Below are positions 27,523 to 46,798 of a stretch of DNA of 64,000 nucleotides, piece by piece. The stretch spans positions 191,001 to 255,000 of the forward strand of contig NZ_JALJZW010000004.1 of NCBI RefSeq assembly GCF_024171495.1, written 5' to 3'. The position numbers were made by a program, and so were the translations under genes. The notes beneath the pieces are model-generated. The model was given only the letters and a program-made list of their open reading frames with translations, searched no databases and was not told the origin of the DNA. Position 1 is the first letter of the stretch. Each line of letters begins with the position of its first letter. The DNA is from Deinococcus sp. HSC-46F16. Its GTDB lineage: Bacteria; Deinococcota; Deinococci; Deinococcales; Deinococcaceae.

Positions 27523-28199
27523 CGTGCCGCTCCCGCCGCCGGAACGGAATCAAAGTGCAGGGCCACCTCCGGCATCACGCCCCGGCCCCGGCCCGCCAGC
27601 CACGCGGGAACCTCCTCGCGCACCCGCTCGGCCCCGGTGGCGATCCGGTCGGCGCGGGCCTTGAGCGCGTTGCGGGCGACGTAGGCGATCACCGCCACGA
27701 TCAGCCCGGCTGCCGTGTTGACGAGCGCCTCGCTGATGCCGGTGGCGAGCTGGTCGGGCGTGGGCGCGGCGGTCTGCGAGAACACCAGGAAGGACCGCAC
27801 CATCCCGATCACGGTCCCTAGCAGCCCCAACAGCGGCGCGATCTGCGCGGCGGTGCCCAGCGCCGAGAGGCCTGCGTACAGCCGGGTGTCTTCCGCAAGC
27901 AGGGCCGAGTTCATGGCGGCCTGCGCGGCCTCCGGACCACGGTCGGCGCGGCCCAGTCCGGCCCGCAGCACGTTGACGGCCGAGCCCGGATGGGCGGCGC
28001 GGTCCACTTCCGCCAGCGCCGCTGCCGGACCGCTCTCGGCGGTCACGGCCCGCGCCCGCTCGATCAGCGCGTCGGGGTCGCGGCCCAGCCGGGCCAGCGC
28101 CTGCGCCCGCACGGCGGCGGTATAGACGACGTACACGGACAGCGCGGCCAGGACCCAGAGCAGGGGGCCAGCGGCCCGCAGAAGTTCCACGACGTTCAT
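27519..28199 (-). CDS. exbB: ExbB/TolQ/MotA-family proton channel protein
   Basis: 226 residues with three hydrophobic segments: near the N-terminus (LLWVLAALSVYVVYTAAV), LSALGTAAQIAPLLGLLGTVIGMVRSF, and ISEALVNTAAGLIVAVIAYVA; the conserved GLLGTVIGM and A-L-x-x-T-A-x-G motifs are intact. ATG 28199 is chosen because GAAGG lies just upstream and the protein then starts at the first helix; a TTG further upstream is possible. First gene of the operon exbB-exbD-transducer-exported protein. Confidence 0.9.
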   Translation of the reverse strand: MNVVELLRAAGPLLWVLAALSVYVVYTAAVRAQALARLGRDPDALIERARAVTAESGPAAALAEVDRAAHPGSAVNVLRAGLGRADRGPEAAQAAMNSALLAEDTRLYAGLSALGTAAQIAPLLGLLGTVIGMVRSFLVFSQTAAPTPDQLATGISEALVNTAAGLIVAVIAYVARNALKARADRIATGAERVREEVPAWLAGRGRGVMPEVALHFDSVPAAGAAR

Positions 28200-28323
28200 G
28201 GCCTTCACGGGTAGCACGCGGGGACGTGGCAAGCGTGAAAATGCCTGATCCAACCCTCATCCGGCGCCACTGCGCGAGCTGTCAGACGCGTCCGGCTTGT
28301 CCGTTCAATCCGCACCAACTCAC

Positions 28324-28352
28324 TCGACTTTAGGCGGCAGAGTGGGTAGAAT
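28324..28352 (+). promoter_or_regulatory. Promoter of the suf operon
   Basis: TCGACT (28324-28329), 17 nt, TAGAAT (28347-28352). Transcription would start near 28359, leaving a ~49-nt leader. Confidence 0.55.
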
Positions 28353-28363
28353 GCCACCATAAC

Positions 28364-28378
28364 TAGGAATCATTCTCA
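28364..28378. promoter_or_regulatory. Fur-type 7-1-7 box in the suf promoter
   Basis: TAGGAATCATTCTCA reads as an imperfect 7-1-7 inverted repeat. It matches 10 of 14 informative positions of the classic Fur box TGATAATNATTATCA. It lies just downstream of the predicted transcription start, where a bound repressor would block the operon. Confidence 0.45.
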
Positions 28379-28407
28379 AGAAGAGTGACCCAGCCAAAGG
28401 AGCTTCC

Positions 28408-29178
<771 letters not shown>

Positions 29179-29205
29179 ACCCCTCTCCTTTCAAGGAGCC
29201 TCACC

Positions 29206-30609
<1,404 letters not shown>

Positions 30610-30691
30610 GCCCCACCCCTTGCCCCCGCGTTCCGGCCCGTCCGGCGTGGGGGCCTCCGTACGCCGCCCACCTACCCCAGGAGCCCGACCC

Positions 30692-31051
30692 ATGAAGCTC
30701 AACCACATCAACCTCGGCGTGACCGACGTGCCACAAGCGGTGGACCTCTTTCAGCGCCACTTCGGGCTGGTGCCTGCGGGGGGCGGCATGCCCATGGGCG
30801 AGCAGATGGCCTTCCTGCGCGACGACGTGGGGGCGCTGCTCTCGCTGTTCCGGGTCAAGGACCCGCAGTACCCGAAGGTCTTTCACATCGGGTTCTTGCA
30901 GGACACGCCTGAGCAGGTGCGGGCCATTCACCGCCAGCTCACCGAGGGCGGCTTCGAAGTTCCGGCGCCCCACGAGAACCACGGGCGGCTGACCTTTTAC
31001 TTCAACGCGCCCATCGGCGTCGTCATCGAGGTCGAGTCCTTTCTAGGCTGA
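30692..31051 (+). CDS. VOC-superfamily (glyoxalase-like) protein inside the suf operon
   Basis: A 119-residue single-domain vicinal-oxygen-chelate protein: beta-alpha-beta-beta-beta modules begin MKLNHINLGVTDVPQAVDLFQRHFGL and FHIGFLQDTPEQVRAIHRQL, ending in GVVIEVESF. Candidate metal ligands are His5, Glu in GEQMAFL, His in FHIGF and the C-terminal Glu in IEVES. Its substrate is unknown; it lies between sufB and sufD in the same direction with its own CAGGAG, so it is co-expressed with Fe-S assembly. ATG 30692 was chosen for the ribosome site and homology start. Confidence 0.85.
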   Translation: MKLNHINLGVTDVPQAVDLFQRHFGLVPAGGGMPMGEQMAFLRDDVGALLSLFRVKDPQYPKVFHIGFLQDTPEQVRAIHRQLTEGGFEVPAPHENHGRLTFYFNAPIGVVIEVESFLG

Positions 31052-31075
31052 CCCTTTCCTTTTTTTGGAGGCTCC

Positions 31076-32433
<1,358 letters not shown>

Positions 32434-32436
32434 ACA

Positions 32437-32460
32437 AGCGGTTAGCTTTCAGCGGTCAGT
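32437..32460. repeat. Short GTCAGC/GTTAGC-type intergenic repeat after sufD
   Basis: The segment AGCGGTTAGC…AGCGGTCAGT resembles the larger element at 37090-37170. It is part of a 69-bp gap with no other visible signal. Confidence 0.35.
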
Positions 32461-32500
32461 CTCGAAGAGGGATTGGCCGCTGGTTTCTGTTGGTGCGGCT

Positions 32501-33106
32501 TCAAGGGTGAATCAGGCCAGTCCGCTCGGCTTGGGCGATCAGCTCCCGCGCCACCGCCCACAACGTGGGGAAGTCGCGCAGGTATTTTTCCTTCAGGTTC
32601 AGCACGCGTTCGGCGGTGAGGGCTGGGTAACGCTCCGCACAACCCAGGCCACCGTCCCCCCAGGTGAGCAGCATAGGCTGAAGGGCGTCCAGCGCACGGG
32701 CGAAACGAGCCTCTCCAGTTTCACAGGCCTCAAATTCCTGCCAGAGGGCAAGAAACTCAGCGGCCTGTTCAGCAGGAAGGGTGCCGAACAGCCTTGCAGC
32801 GGCAGATTTCTCGGCATCTGCTTGAGCAGCGTGCTGCTCGGCGGTGGCGGTGAAGGGCAAGTCCCCAGCGTGAATCTCCACGAGGTCGTGGATGAGCAGC
32901 AGGCGCACAACATGGTTCAGGTCGGTACCCCTAGGAGCATGCTCACCCAGCGTGAGAGCCATCAGTGCCAGGTGCCAGGAGTGCTCGGCACTGTTCTCAG
33001 CACGGACGCCAGCATGCAGGAAAGTCGTTCGCTGCACGCTCTTCAGGCGGTCACAAGCCAGCAGAAAGTCAATTTGGGCGGGCAGGCGCTGCATCAGTGA
33101 GTTCAT
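32501..33106 (-). CDS. HD-domain hydrolase (YfbR/HDDC2-like nucleotidase)
   Basis: A 201-residue HD phosphohydrolase. Metal ligands follow the H…HD…D pattern: the His in ENSAEHSWHLALMAL, the HD pair in LLLIHDLVEIHAGD, and the Asp in ARALDALQPMLLTW. YfbR relatives remove phosphate from deoxynucleoside 5'-monophosphates; that activity is an inference. ATG 33106 overlaps the cupin stop (ATGA), which decides it over GTG 33127. The base composition here is somewhat less GC-rich than in the neighbours. Confidence 0.85.
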   Translation of the reverse strand: MNSLMQRLPAQIDFLLACDRLKSVQRTTFLHAGVRAENSAEHSWHLALMALTLGEHAPRGTDLNHVVRLLLIHDLVEIHAGDLPFTATAEQHAAQADAEKSAAARLFGTLPAEQAAEFLALWQEFEACETGEARFARALDALQPMLLTWGDGGLGCAERYPALTAERVLNLKEKYLRDFPTLWAVARELIAQAERTGLIHP

Positions 33107-33561
33107 CCTACCGGCTCCCTCCCCCACCCCGGCACCCGCTCAATCCTCTCCCGCGCCTCCTCCGCGTCTGTCTCCTCCGGGCGGCACAGGTCCCACTCGC
33201 GTCCCCCAGCATAGGCACCGATCACCAGCAGGTCGGCGCTGCTGCCGTCATTCCTGTGTCCGGTTCCAGCGGGCAGGAGCAGCACGTCCCCCTCCCCCAC
33301 CTGCACCTGCGGGCCGCCCTCGCCGCCGAGGGTGAGGCGGGCCTGACCACGGGCGACCACGAGGACTTCGTGGGCGGTGGAGTGGTAGTGGTGGAAGTCG
33401 TAGATGCCATTTCGCCAGGCGTTCGTCCAGCCGCGTTCAGCAAGATGCCCCTCGATCTGGGCAGGCGTGCGGCCCGTCAACGCGGCGCGGTAGATCAGCA
33501 CGGGACGGGGGTTATTGGGCACATCCCCGTTGGGCGCGAGGGGCAGAGCTTCAGGCACCAT
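33103..33561 (-). CDS. Cupin-domain protein
   Basis: A 152-residue single-domain cupin. Motif 1 is YDFHHYHSTAHEVLVVARGQARLTLGG (metal-binding His-x-His and Glu/His) and motif 2 is VQVGEGDVLLLPAGTGHRN. Cupins of this size include sugar epimerase-like and regulatory proteins; no role can be assigned. ATG 33561 lies 5 nt after TAGGCT on the minus strand. It is co-transcribed with the HD hydrolase and divergent from the lipoprotein peptidase with a 36-bp gap. Confidence 0.8.
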   Translation of the reverse strand: MVPEALPLAPNGDVPNNPRPVLIYRAALTGRTPAQIEGHLAERGWTNAWRNGIYDFHHYHSTAHEVLVVARGQARLTLGGEGGPQVQVGEGDVLLLPAGTGHRNDGSSADLLVIGAYAGGREWDLCRPEETDAEEARERIERVPGWGREPVG

Positions 33562-33566
33562 GCTCC

Positions 33567-33572
33567 AGCCTA
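33567..33572 (-). promoter_or_regulatory. Leaderless promoter -10 of the cupin-HD unit
   Basis: TAGGCT on the minus strand, 5 nt before ATG 33561. Confidence 0.5.
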
Positions 33573-33584
33573 CGCGCCCGCCGC

Positions 33585-33590
33585 TATGCT
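33585..33590 (+). promoter_or_regulatory. Leaderless promoter -10 of the lipoprotein peptidase gene
   Basis: TATGCT, 7 nt, ATG 33598. Confidence 0.6.
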
Positions 33591-33597
33591 GCCTCCC

Positions 33598-34638
33598 ATG
33601 AAGGCGTGGGTGGTGGGCGGCGTGCTGATGCTGGCCCTGAGTGGCTGCGGCGAGGTCCGGTATCTGACCCAGGCGGCGGCCGGGCAGCTTGACCTGCTGG
33701 TGCGGGCGCGGCCGGTGGCGGACGTGCTGGCGGACCCCGCGACCCCGGCGGAAACCCGGCGCAAGCTGGCGCTGGTACAGGAGGTCCGGACCTTCGCGGT
33801 AAATGAGCTGGGCCTGCCCGACCGGGGGGCCTACCGCAAGTATGTGGACGTGGGCCGCCCTTACGTGGTGTGGAACGTGTTCCGGGCACCAGAGTTCGGT
33901 CTGGATCTGCTGACCTCCTGCTTTCCGGTGGCCGGGTGCGTGGGCTACCGGGGCTACTTCCGGGAGGCGGACGCGCGGGCCTATGCCGACACGCGGCGGG
34001 CGGCGGGCGAGGACGTCCGGGTGGGCGGCGTGACGGCGTACAGCACGCTGGGCTACCTGCGCGACCCGGTACTCTCCACCATGCTGGCCTACCCCGACCC
34101 CACGCTGATCCGCACGGTAATTCACGAACTCGCCCACCCCGCCGTGTACGTGCCCGGCGATACCGTCTACAACGAGTCCTTCGCCACCGCTGTCGAGGAG
34201 GAAGGCTGGCGGCGCTGGTTCTCGGCGCACGGCACGCCAGAACTGGGAGAGGCCGACCGGGTCGCGCGGGAGCGGGCGCAGGCATTCGAGGCCCTGCTGC
34301 TGGGGGCGCGGGCGGAGTTGCAGGCCCTCTACGCGCAGCCCCTCGCGCCGGACGAGCTGCGGACACGCAAGGCAGCGGTGCTGGCCGCCTTGCAGGAACG
34401 CTATGCAGCCCTCAAGGCAAGCTGGGGCGGCTACGCGGGCTACGACGGTTGGTTTGCCGCCGGGGTGAACAACGCGGCCCTCGCCTCGGTCGCGGCCTAC
34501 GCGACGCTGGTGCCCGAGTTTGAGACGGCGCTGGGACGGGTCGGAGGCGAACTTCCCGCTTTCTACGAGCTGGCGCGGCGCTGCGGCGAGCGGCCTGGGG
34601 AGGAACGGGTGGCCTGCCTCAGGGGTCAGCGAGAATAG
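33598..34638 (+). CDS. Putative lipoprotein aminopeptidase (COG4324 type)
   Basis: A 346-residue exported lipoprotein (MKAWVVGGVLMLALSGCG, lipobox Cys at residue 17). The metalloprotease motif HELAHPAVY (HExxH variant H-E-L-A-H) is followed by YNESFATAVEEEG, the Glu third-ligand helix, as in the 'predicted aminopeptidase' family (PF10023). Activity is inferred from these motifs. ATG 33598 is 7 nt after TATGCT and begins at the signal peptide, so longer frames are rejected. Confidence 0.85.
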   Translation: MKAWVVGGVLMLALSGCGEVRYLTQAAAGQLDLLVRARPVADVLADPATPAETRRKLALVQEVRTFAVNELGLPDRGAYRKYVDVGRPYVVWNVFRAPEFGLDLLTSCFPVAGCVGYRGYFREADARAYADTRRAAGEDVRVGGVTAYSTLGYLRDPVLSTMLAYPDPTLIRTVIHELAHPAVYVPGDTVYNESFATAVEEEGWRRWFSAHGTPELGEADRVARERAQAFEALLLGARAELQALYAQPLAPDELRTRKAAVLAALQERYAALKASWGGYAGYDGWFAAGVNNAALASVAAYATLVPEFETALGRVGGELPAFYELARRCGERPGEERVACLRGQRE

Positions 34639-34642
34639 AAGA

Positions 34643-34674
34643 GGGCCGGGACCCCTGACTGGGAATCCCGGCCC
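34643..34674 (-). terminator. Terminator between the peptidase gene and rplY
   Basis: GGGCCGGGA (34643-34651) pairs with TCCCGGCCC (34666-34674). On the minus strand T-rich TCTTCTATTCT follows, so it mainly serves rplY. Confidence 0.7.
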
Positions 34675-34689
34675 GGACGCGCAGGGGGC

Positions 34690-35415
34690 TTAGCCCTGGT
34701 TGGCCTCGTCGCTGGCCTCGGCGGTCTCGCGCTGGGCTTCGCTGCCCTCGGCGGCCTCGGCCTTGACCTCCTCGATGCTGGCGTCGCCCTCCAGCACGGC
34801 GGCGGCAGCCTCCTCGGAGAGTTCGCCCGCAGCGACCAGACCGGCAACCTGGGCGGCCTGGGTCTCGGCTTCCAGCTCCTCGGCGGTGAGGCGGGGCGGC
34901 AGCACGCTGATGACCACGAGGTCCTCTTCCACGGCGAGCTTGACGCCCTCGGGCAACTTGATCTGCCCGGCGGTCACGTGGTCGCCGATGTTCAAGGCCG
35001 TCACGTCCACGCTGATTTCCTGCGGGATGCGGCGGGGGCCGGGGGCCACGATGTCGAGGTTGTGCACCACGATGTCGACCAGGCCGCCCATGACTTCGCC
35101 CTGGCTCTTGCCCGCCGTGTGCACGGGCACGCTGACCTGCACGGGCTCGCCGTAGGTCACCAGGTAGAAGTCGGCGTGGATCGCCTCGCGGCGGCGCTTG
35201 TCCATCTGGACCGTCTTGACGAGGGCCGGGAAGGTTTCGCCGCCTTCCAGGGTGATGTCGAACAGGCCCGTGGTGCCCTGCTGACGGAAGGCGCGGTCAA
35301 AGGCCTTGCGCTCGATGGCGAAGGAGACGTTCTTCTCCTTGTTGTAGGCGACGGCGGGGATCAGTCCGGGCGCCAGCTTCTGCTGGCCGGTGCGGGGGAT
35401 GGCTCTCAGTTCCAT
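34690..35415 (-). CDS. rplY: 50S ribosomal protein L25 (CTC form)
   Basis: 241 residues; binds 5S rRNA. The N-terminal L25 domain (MELRAIPRTGQQKLAPGLIPAVAYN … HADFYLV) is followed by the CTC/TL5 beta domain (VPVHTAGKSQGEVMGGLVDIVVHNLDI … ISVDVTALNIGDHV) and a Glu/Ala-rich C-terminal extension of about 60 residues. This three-part form is known from Deinococcus. ATG 35415 has GGAGG upstream. A TACACT -10 at 35536-35531 on the minus strand would give a ~110-nt leader. Confidence 0.94.
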   Translation of the reverse strand: MELRAIPRTGQQKLAPGLIPAVAYNKEKNVSFAIERKAFDRAFRQQGTTGLFDITLEGGETFPALVKTVQMDKRRREAIHADFYLVTYGEPVQVSVPVHTAGKSQGEVMGGLVDIVVHNLDIVAPGPRRIPQEISVDVTALNIGDHVTAGQIKLPEGVKLAVEEDLVVISVLPPRLTAEELEAETQAAQVAGLVAAGELSEEAAAAVLEGDASIEEVKAEAAEGSEAQRETAEASDEANQG

Positions 35416-35608
35416 GTGCGTGTTTCCTCCGGGGTCCGCAGTGGCCGCCTCACCCGCGCCGCGTCCCGGACCCAGTCTCTTGATGCAGGGGGTCACGGAG
35501 ACATGGGGGCGGGGGCCATGCAACCCTAGCAGTGTAGCAAATCGGGGCGGGCGCGGGAACGGGACGGGCGACTTCGCCTCCGGCTCCCGGCCATGCCGCC
35601 GCCTCTGC

Positions 35609-35614
35609 TAGAAT
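35609..35614 (+). promoter_or_regulatory. Probable -10 of the efp promoter
   Basis: TAGAAT about 90 nt before the efp start; no convincing -35. The start codon is preceded by AAGGAG, so this gene has a leader. Confidence 0.45.
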
Positions 35615-35706
35615 CCGGCCTGTTGCCGAGCGGCGCCCCGGCAAGGGAATGCGCCCCGGTCAATCCCCCCGCCTGCCCACGGGTCGGCACAACCAAGGAG
35701 ACACAC

Positions 35707-36264
<558 letters not shown>

Positions 36265-36280
36265 TGACCCCCGCCCGAAG

Positions 36281-36310
36281 CGCCGCCTCCCGACTGTGGG
36301 GGCGGCGTTT
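36281..36310 (+). terminator. Rho-independent terminator after efp
   Basis: CGCCGCC (36281-36287) pairs with GGCGGCG (36301-36307), then TTT. Confidence 0.65.
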
Positions 36311-36320
36311 CGCCATGCCG

Positions 36321-36507
36321 TTAGACTCGGTCCAGTTCGCCCCTGTTCGGCGGCGAGTGCGACGGAGTGCGTCCGATTCCTTAAGATTCGGGAGAGCACC
36401 GAATCCTCGTCCATCTCCCGCAATCCGTGGTCGTTGCTTCTCGCTCTGCTTCGCAGCTTTGCAAATCCGCTCGGGTTGACCCTCACGAGTCGACCGCCAT
36501 TCGTATG
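36321..36507. repeat. Non-coding, AT-richer segment before accB, possible Deinococcus small repeat element
   Basis: About 190 bp between the efp terminator and accB are less GC-rich than the surroundings and have no coding character. It contains TAGACT (36322-36327), which may be the accB -10, and a perfect hairpin GATTCGG (36385-36391) / CCGAATC (36399-36405). The composition and small palindromes resemble the dispersed small non-coding repeats of Deinococcus; identity as a repeat family cannot be shown from one copy. It may also act as the accB leader. Confidence 0.4.
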
Positions 36508-36546
36508 ACCACCCGCCCCGCACCGCTTACCCTTCCGGGAGGAATC

Positions 36547-37089
<543 letters not shown>

Positions 37090-37170
37090 GCCGTCAGCCG
37101 TCAGCGGTCAGCCTTCAGCCCCCCGAGCTGAAGCGTCCGCTGAGGACTGAAGGCTGAAAGCTGAGGGCCA
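37090..37170. repeat. Palindromic GTCAGC repeat between accB and accC
   Basis: Four GTCAGC-like units are followed by a perfect inverted repeat TCAGCCTTCAG (37108-37118) / CTGAAGGCTGA (37147-37157). Related short stretches occur at 32437-32460, 44747-44772, 56938-56968 and 57017-57034. Being inside an operon it may form an mRNA hairpin that tunes accC against accB. Confidence 0.55.
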
Positions 37171-37176
37171 AACGCT

Positions 37177-38514
<1,338 letters not shown>

Positions 38515-38524
38515 TCCACACGCC

Positions 38525-38562
38525 AAGAAGGGACGTGGCCTTGCACCACGTCCCTTCTTCTT
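38525..38562. terminator. Bidirectional terminator between accC and a small membrane protein gene
   Basis: A 14-bp perfect stem, AAGAAGGGACGTGG (38525-38538) with CCACGTCCCTTCTT (38546-38559), between convergent genes. Confidence 0.85.
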
Positions 38563-38570
38563 GGGTCGGC

Positions 38571-38795
38571 TTACTCGCCAGTCAGGATGTTCTGGTTCTT
38601 GTTCTCGCGGTCCTCGATGATCTTGCCGAGGATGAAGAACGTGGGGGGCCAGAAGCCCACGAACAGGCCGCTGCGCTGCTTTTCCTCGCCGCTCTTGTCG
38701 CCCGCGCCGCCGTCCGCCTTGCCAGCAGTAAAGCTGGCGGCCGAGGTGATGATCGAAGCGAAGCCGAGGATGTACATGATGTTGGACAGTTTCAT
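38571..38795 (-). CDS. Small membrane protein of unknown function
   Basis: 74 residues with two hydrophobic segments (MYILGFASIITSAASFTAG near the N-terminus and LFVGFWPPTFFILGKII) joined by a charged, Gly-rich loop (KADGGAGDKSGEE) and ending in a polar tail. No family recognised. ATG 38795 is followed by ordinary codon use; a possible promoter TTGACC-N17-CACCCT lies about 40 bp upstream on the minus strand. It ends at the bidirectional terminator. Presumably an inner-membrane protein. Confidence 0.65.
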   Translation of the reverse strand: MKLSNIMYILGFASIITSAASFTAGKADGGAGDKSGEEKQRSGLFVGFWPPTFFILGKIIEDRENKNQNILTGE

Positions 38796-38943
38796 CGTTA
38801 AACCTGCCTTTCGGAAGAACTCTCGGGGAGGGTGGTCCTGCCCCGAACACGGGTCAACTCTCGCCCGCGCTCCCGGCCCGAAACGTAAAGAGCGCCACGT
38901 TGTAAACGTTGTGTGGAGTGTTCACAAGGAGGCTGTAAAAGCC

Positions 38944-38964
38944 GTGCCAGACTACGCAGGATGA
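38944..38964 (+). CDS. Six-codon upstream ORF overlapping the methyltransferase start
   Basis: GTG-CCA-GAC-TAC-GCA-GGA-TGA. A strong Shine-Dalgarno AAGGAGG lies at 38926-38932, 11 nt before the GTG and too far (28 nt) from the methyltransferase ATG. The TGA overlaps that ATG (ATGA), so translation of the mini-ORF could deliver ribosomes to the next gene. It may equally be chance. Confidence 0.35.
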   Translation: MPDYAG

Positions 38965-39548
38965 CTCCGGGAGGCTGGCAAGAGAGGGACGCGCGGCTGT
39001 CGCGGCGGCTGGGTCGGAGTTGGCCGCACGGTCCGCTGCTGACCGCGCTGCCCCTCTCCCCCACTGCCCGTGTCCTCGATGTAGGTGCGGGCGACCGGCA
39101 GCTCCTGCAGGCATTGAGGGCACGGGGCCACCCAGGTGGCCTCTTCGGGATAGACCCCGAGCCAGGGGAAGGGGTCCGGCGTGGCGTGGCCGAGCAGCTC
39201 CCCTTCCCCGACACCTCGTTCGACACCGTGCTCCTCGTGCGCGTGCTGGCCCACCTTCACGACCCTGCCCGCGCTCTGGCCGAGGCGCGGCGGGTGCTGC
39301 GGCCCGGAGGTCAGCTCGTCGTGGCGGCGCAGGGCGAGTGGCACCTCGCCCGGCTGCGGAGTCTGGGTGGGCCGCCGTGGGAGCCTCCTGCCCCACCCAC
39401 CGAAGCCGACCTTCTGTTTCCGGTTGTGCTGACGCCGGAGGACGTGCGGGCACTGGCGGCCAGCCACGACCTGAGCCTAGGGGAGTGGGACCTGACCTCG
39501 CCCCTCACGGACACGCTCCACCTGCGGGTCGAGGTGAAGCGGCGTTAG
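38961..39548 (+). CDS. SAM-dependent methyltransferase
   Basis: A 195-residue class I methyltransferase. Motif I is VLDVGAGDRQLLQAL, the acidic residue after strand 2 is in FGIDPEPGEG, motif II/III are AEQLPFPDTSFDTVLLVRVLAHLHDP and RRVLRPGGQLVVAAQGEW, typical of the Methyltransf_11 group (UbiE-like small-molecule enzymes). The substrate is unknown. ATG 38961 itself lacks a Shine-Dalgarno sequence at normal distance. Confidence 0.85.
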   Translation: MTPGGWQERDARLSRRLGRSWPHGPLLTALPLSPTARVLDVGAGDRQLLQALRARGHPGGLFGIDPEPGEGVRRGVAEQLPFPDTSFDTVLLVRVLAHLHDPARALAEARRVLRPGGQLVVAAQGEWHLARLRSLGGPPWEPPAPPTEADLLFPVVLTPEDVRALAASHDLSLGEWDLTSPLTDTLHLRVEVKRR

Positions 39549-39555
39549 GGGAGGC

Positions 39556-39864
39556 TTACTTGTCGAAACGCTCGTACCCGGCGGCGCTGCGTCGCTGGGC
39601 ACCACGGGCATAGTCGAGCTGCATCTCGACCGTCTCGTGGCGGCCCTCGGTGAAGGTGCTCACGGGGATCCAGTAGTTCAGGCGGTCGTCCCCGAGCTGC
39701 ACCCACAGCCTGGCCTCGTCCGTGGCGTCGCGCCAGAAGGTGACGTGCGCGAAGCCGTTCCCCTCGGCCCAGGTCCGCACGTCCTCCAGCACGCGGGCGG
39801 CGCGGGGGTGGGTCAGCTCGAACTCGCGGCCATCCTGCTCGTTGCGGAACTTGATCTCGACCAT
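39556..39864 (-). CDS. Conserved-looking 102-residue protein of unknown function
   Basis: A small soluble protein with an alternating charged/aromatic pattern (MVEIKFRNEQDGREFELTHP, VTFWRDATDEARLWVQLGD, NYWIPVSTF). No domain recognised; it may be a small beta-sandwich. TACCCT on the minus strand lies 9 nt before ATG 39864, giving a leaderless or nearly leaderless mRNA. It is divergent from the exonuclease III gene with 47 bp between starts. Confidence 0.65.
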   Translation of the reverse strand: MVEIKFRNEQDGREFELTHPRAARVLEDVRTWAEGNGFAHVTFWRDATDEARLWVQLGDDRLNYWIPVSTFTEGRHETVEMQLDYARGAQRRSAAGYERFDK

Positions 39865-39873
39865 GGTGCCCCC

Positions 39874-39879
39874 AGGGTA
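39874..39879 (-). promoter_or_regulatory. -10 of the 102-residue protein gene
   Basis: TACCCT on the minus strand, 9 nt before ATG 39864. Confidence 0.45.
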
Positions 39880-39897
39880 CCCGACGGCGGGCCGCGC

Positions 39898-39903
39898 TAT
39901 CCT
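39898..39903 (+). promoter_or_regulatory. Leaderless promoter -10 of the exonuclease III gene
   Basis: TATCCT, 8 nt, ATG 39912. Confidence 0.6.
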
Positions 39904-39911
39904 CCGCGCCG

Positions 39912-40688
<777 letters not shown>

Positions 40689-40722
40689 GGCACTCCTCAA
40701 GGTGCCGTCAGGTCCCGCGTGG

Positions 40723-40728
40723 TAGACT
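40723..40728 (+). promoter_or_regulatory. Probable -10 of the rnr promoter
   Basis: TAGACT, 218 nt before the RNase R start, with no good -35 and no start codon at leaderless distance. The stretch 40735-40946 would be a long leader; nothing else is recognised in it. Confidence 0.4.
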
Positions 40729-40946
40729 GACCGCGCTGCCGGGTCATAGGACTGTGCCCCTGCCCCCCGCCTCCGGGCACCGCCCGCACGGGAGGGGGCC
40801 GGGCACGACCCGAGACAAGCGCGAAACCCTCTGCCCCTGGGCGAGAGCGTCGTTTCGGCTCAGGGGCCTGCCCACGTTGCGCGGCCGCCCCCCGCCGGAA
40901 ACGACCTCCACATAGAGTCCCACGGGCACGTCCTGATAGGTGAGGA

Positions 40947-44696
<3,750 letters not shown>

Positions 44697-44708
44697 GCCA
44701 CATCATGG

Positions 44709-44746
44709 GAGCGGGCCAGGGGGAAGACCTCTGGCCCGCTCTCTTT
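44709..44746 (+). terminator. Rho-independent terminator after rnr
   Basis: GAGCGGGCCAG (44709-44719) pairs with CTGGCCCGCTC (44731-44741), then TCTTTG. A CTGGCGGCTGGC repeat unit (44747-44772) follows. Confidence 0.8.
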
Positions 44747-44775
44747 GACTGGCGGCTGGCTGCTGGCGACTCTCC

Positions 44776-45879
<1,104 letters not shown>

Positions 45880-45950
45880 CTCGGAGGTCAGTGTACGCAA
45901 GCCGCCGCGCCGCTTGTCCTGCGCGGGCCTGAAGGGAAACTTGTGGTGCG

Positions 45951-46715
<765 letters not shown>

Positions 46716-46722
46716 GCCCCGC

Positions 46723-46728
46723 ATGGTA
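46723..46728 (-). promoter_or_regulatory. Leaderless promoter -10 of the SDR gene
   Basis: TACCAT on the minus strand, 7 nt before ATG 46715. Confidence 0.5.
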
Positions 46729-46798
46729 GTGCGGTAGTGCGGCCCCGGTTCGGGGAAGCCCTCAGCCGCCCGTCAGCCCCACACGCCAGACTGCCGGG

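Noticed and set aside
35493..35519. Eight-codon ORF in the rplY leader (minus strand)
   Set aside because: It starts 11 nt after the TACACT box and has no Shine-Dalgarno sequence or overlap with rplY, so nothing supports translation.
35623..35706. N-terminally extended EF-P from TTG 35623
   Set aside because: In frame and open, but EF-P homology and a good Shine-Dalgarno sequence both start at ATG 35707.
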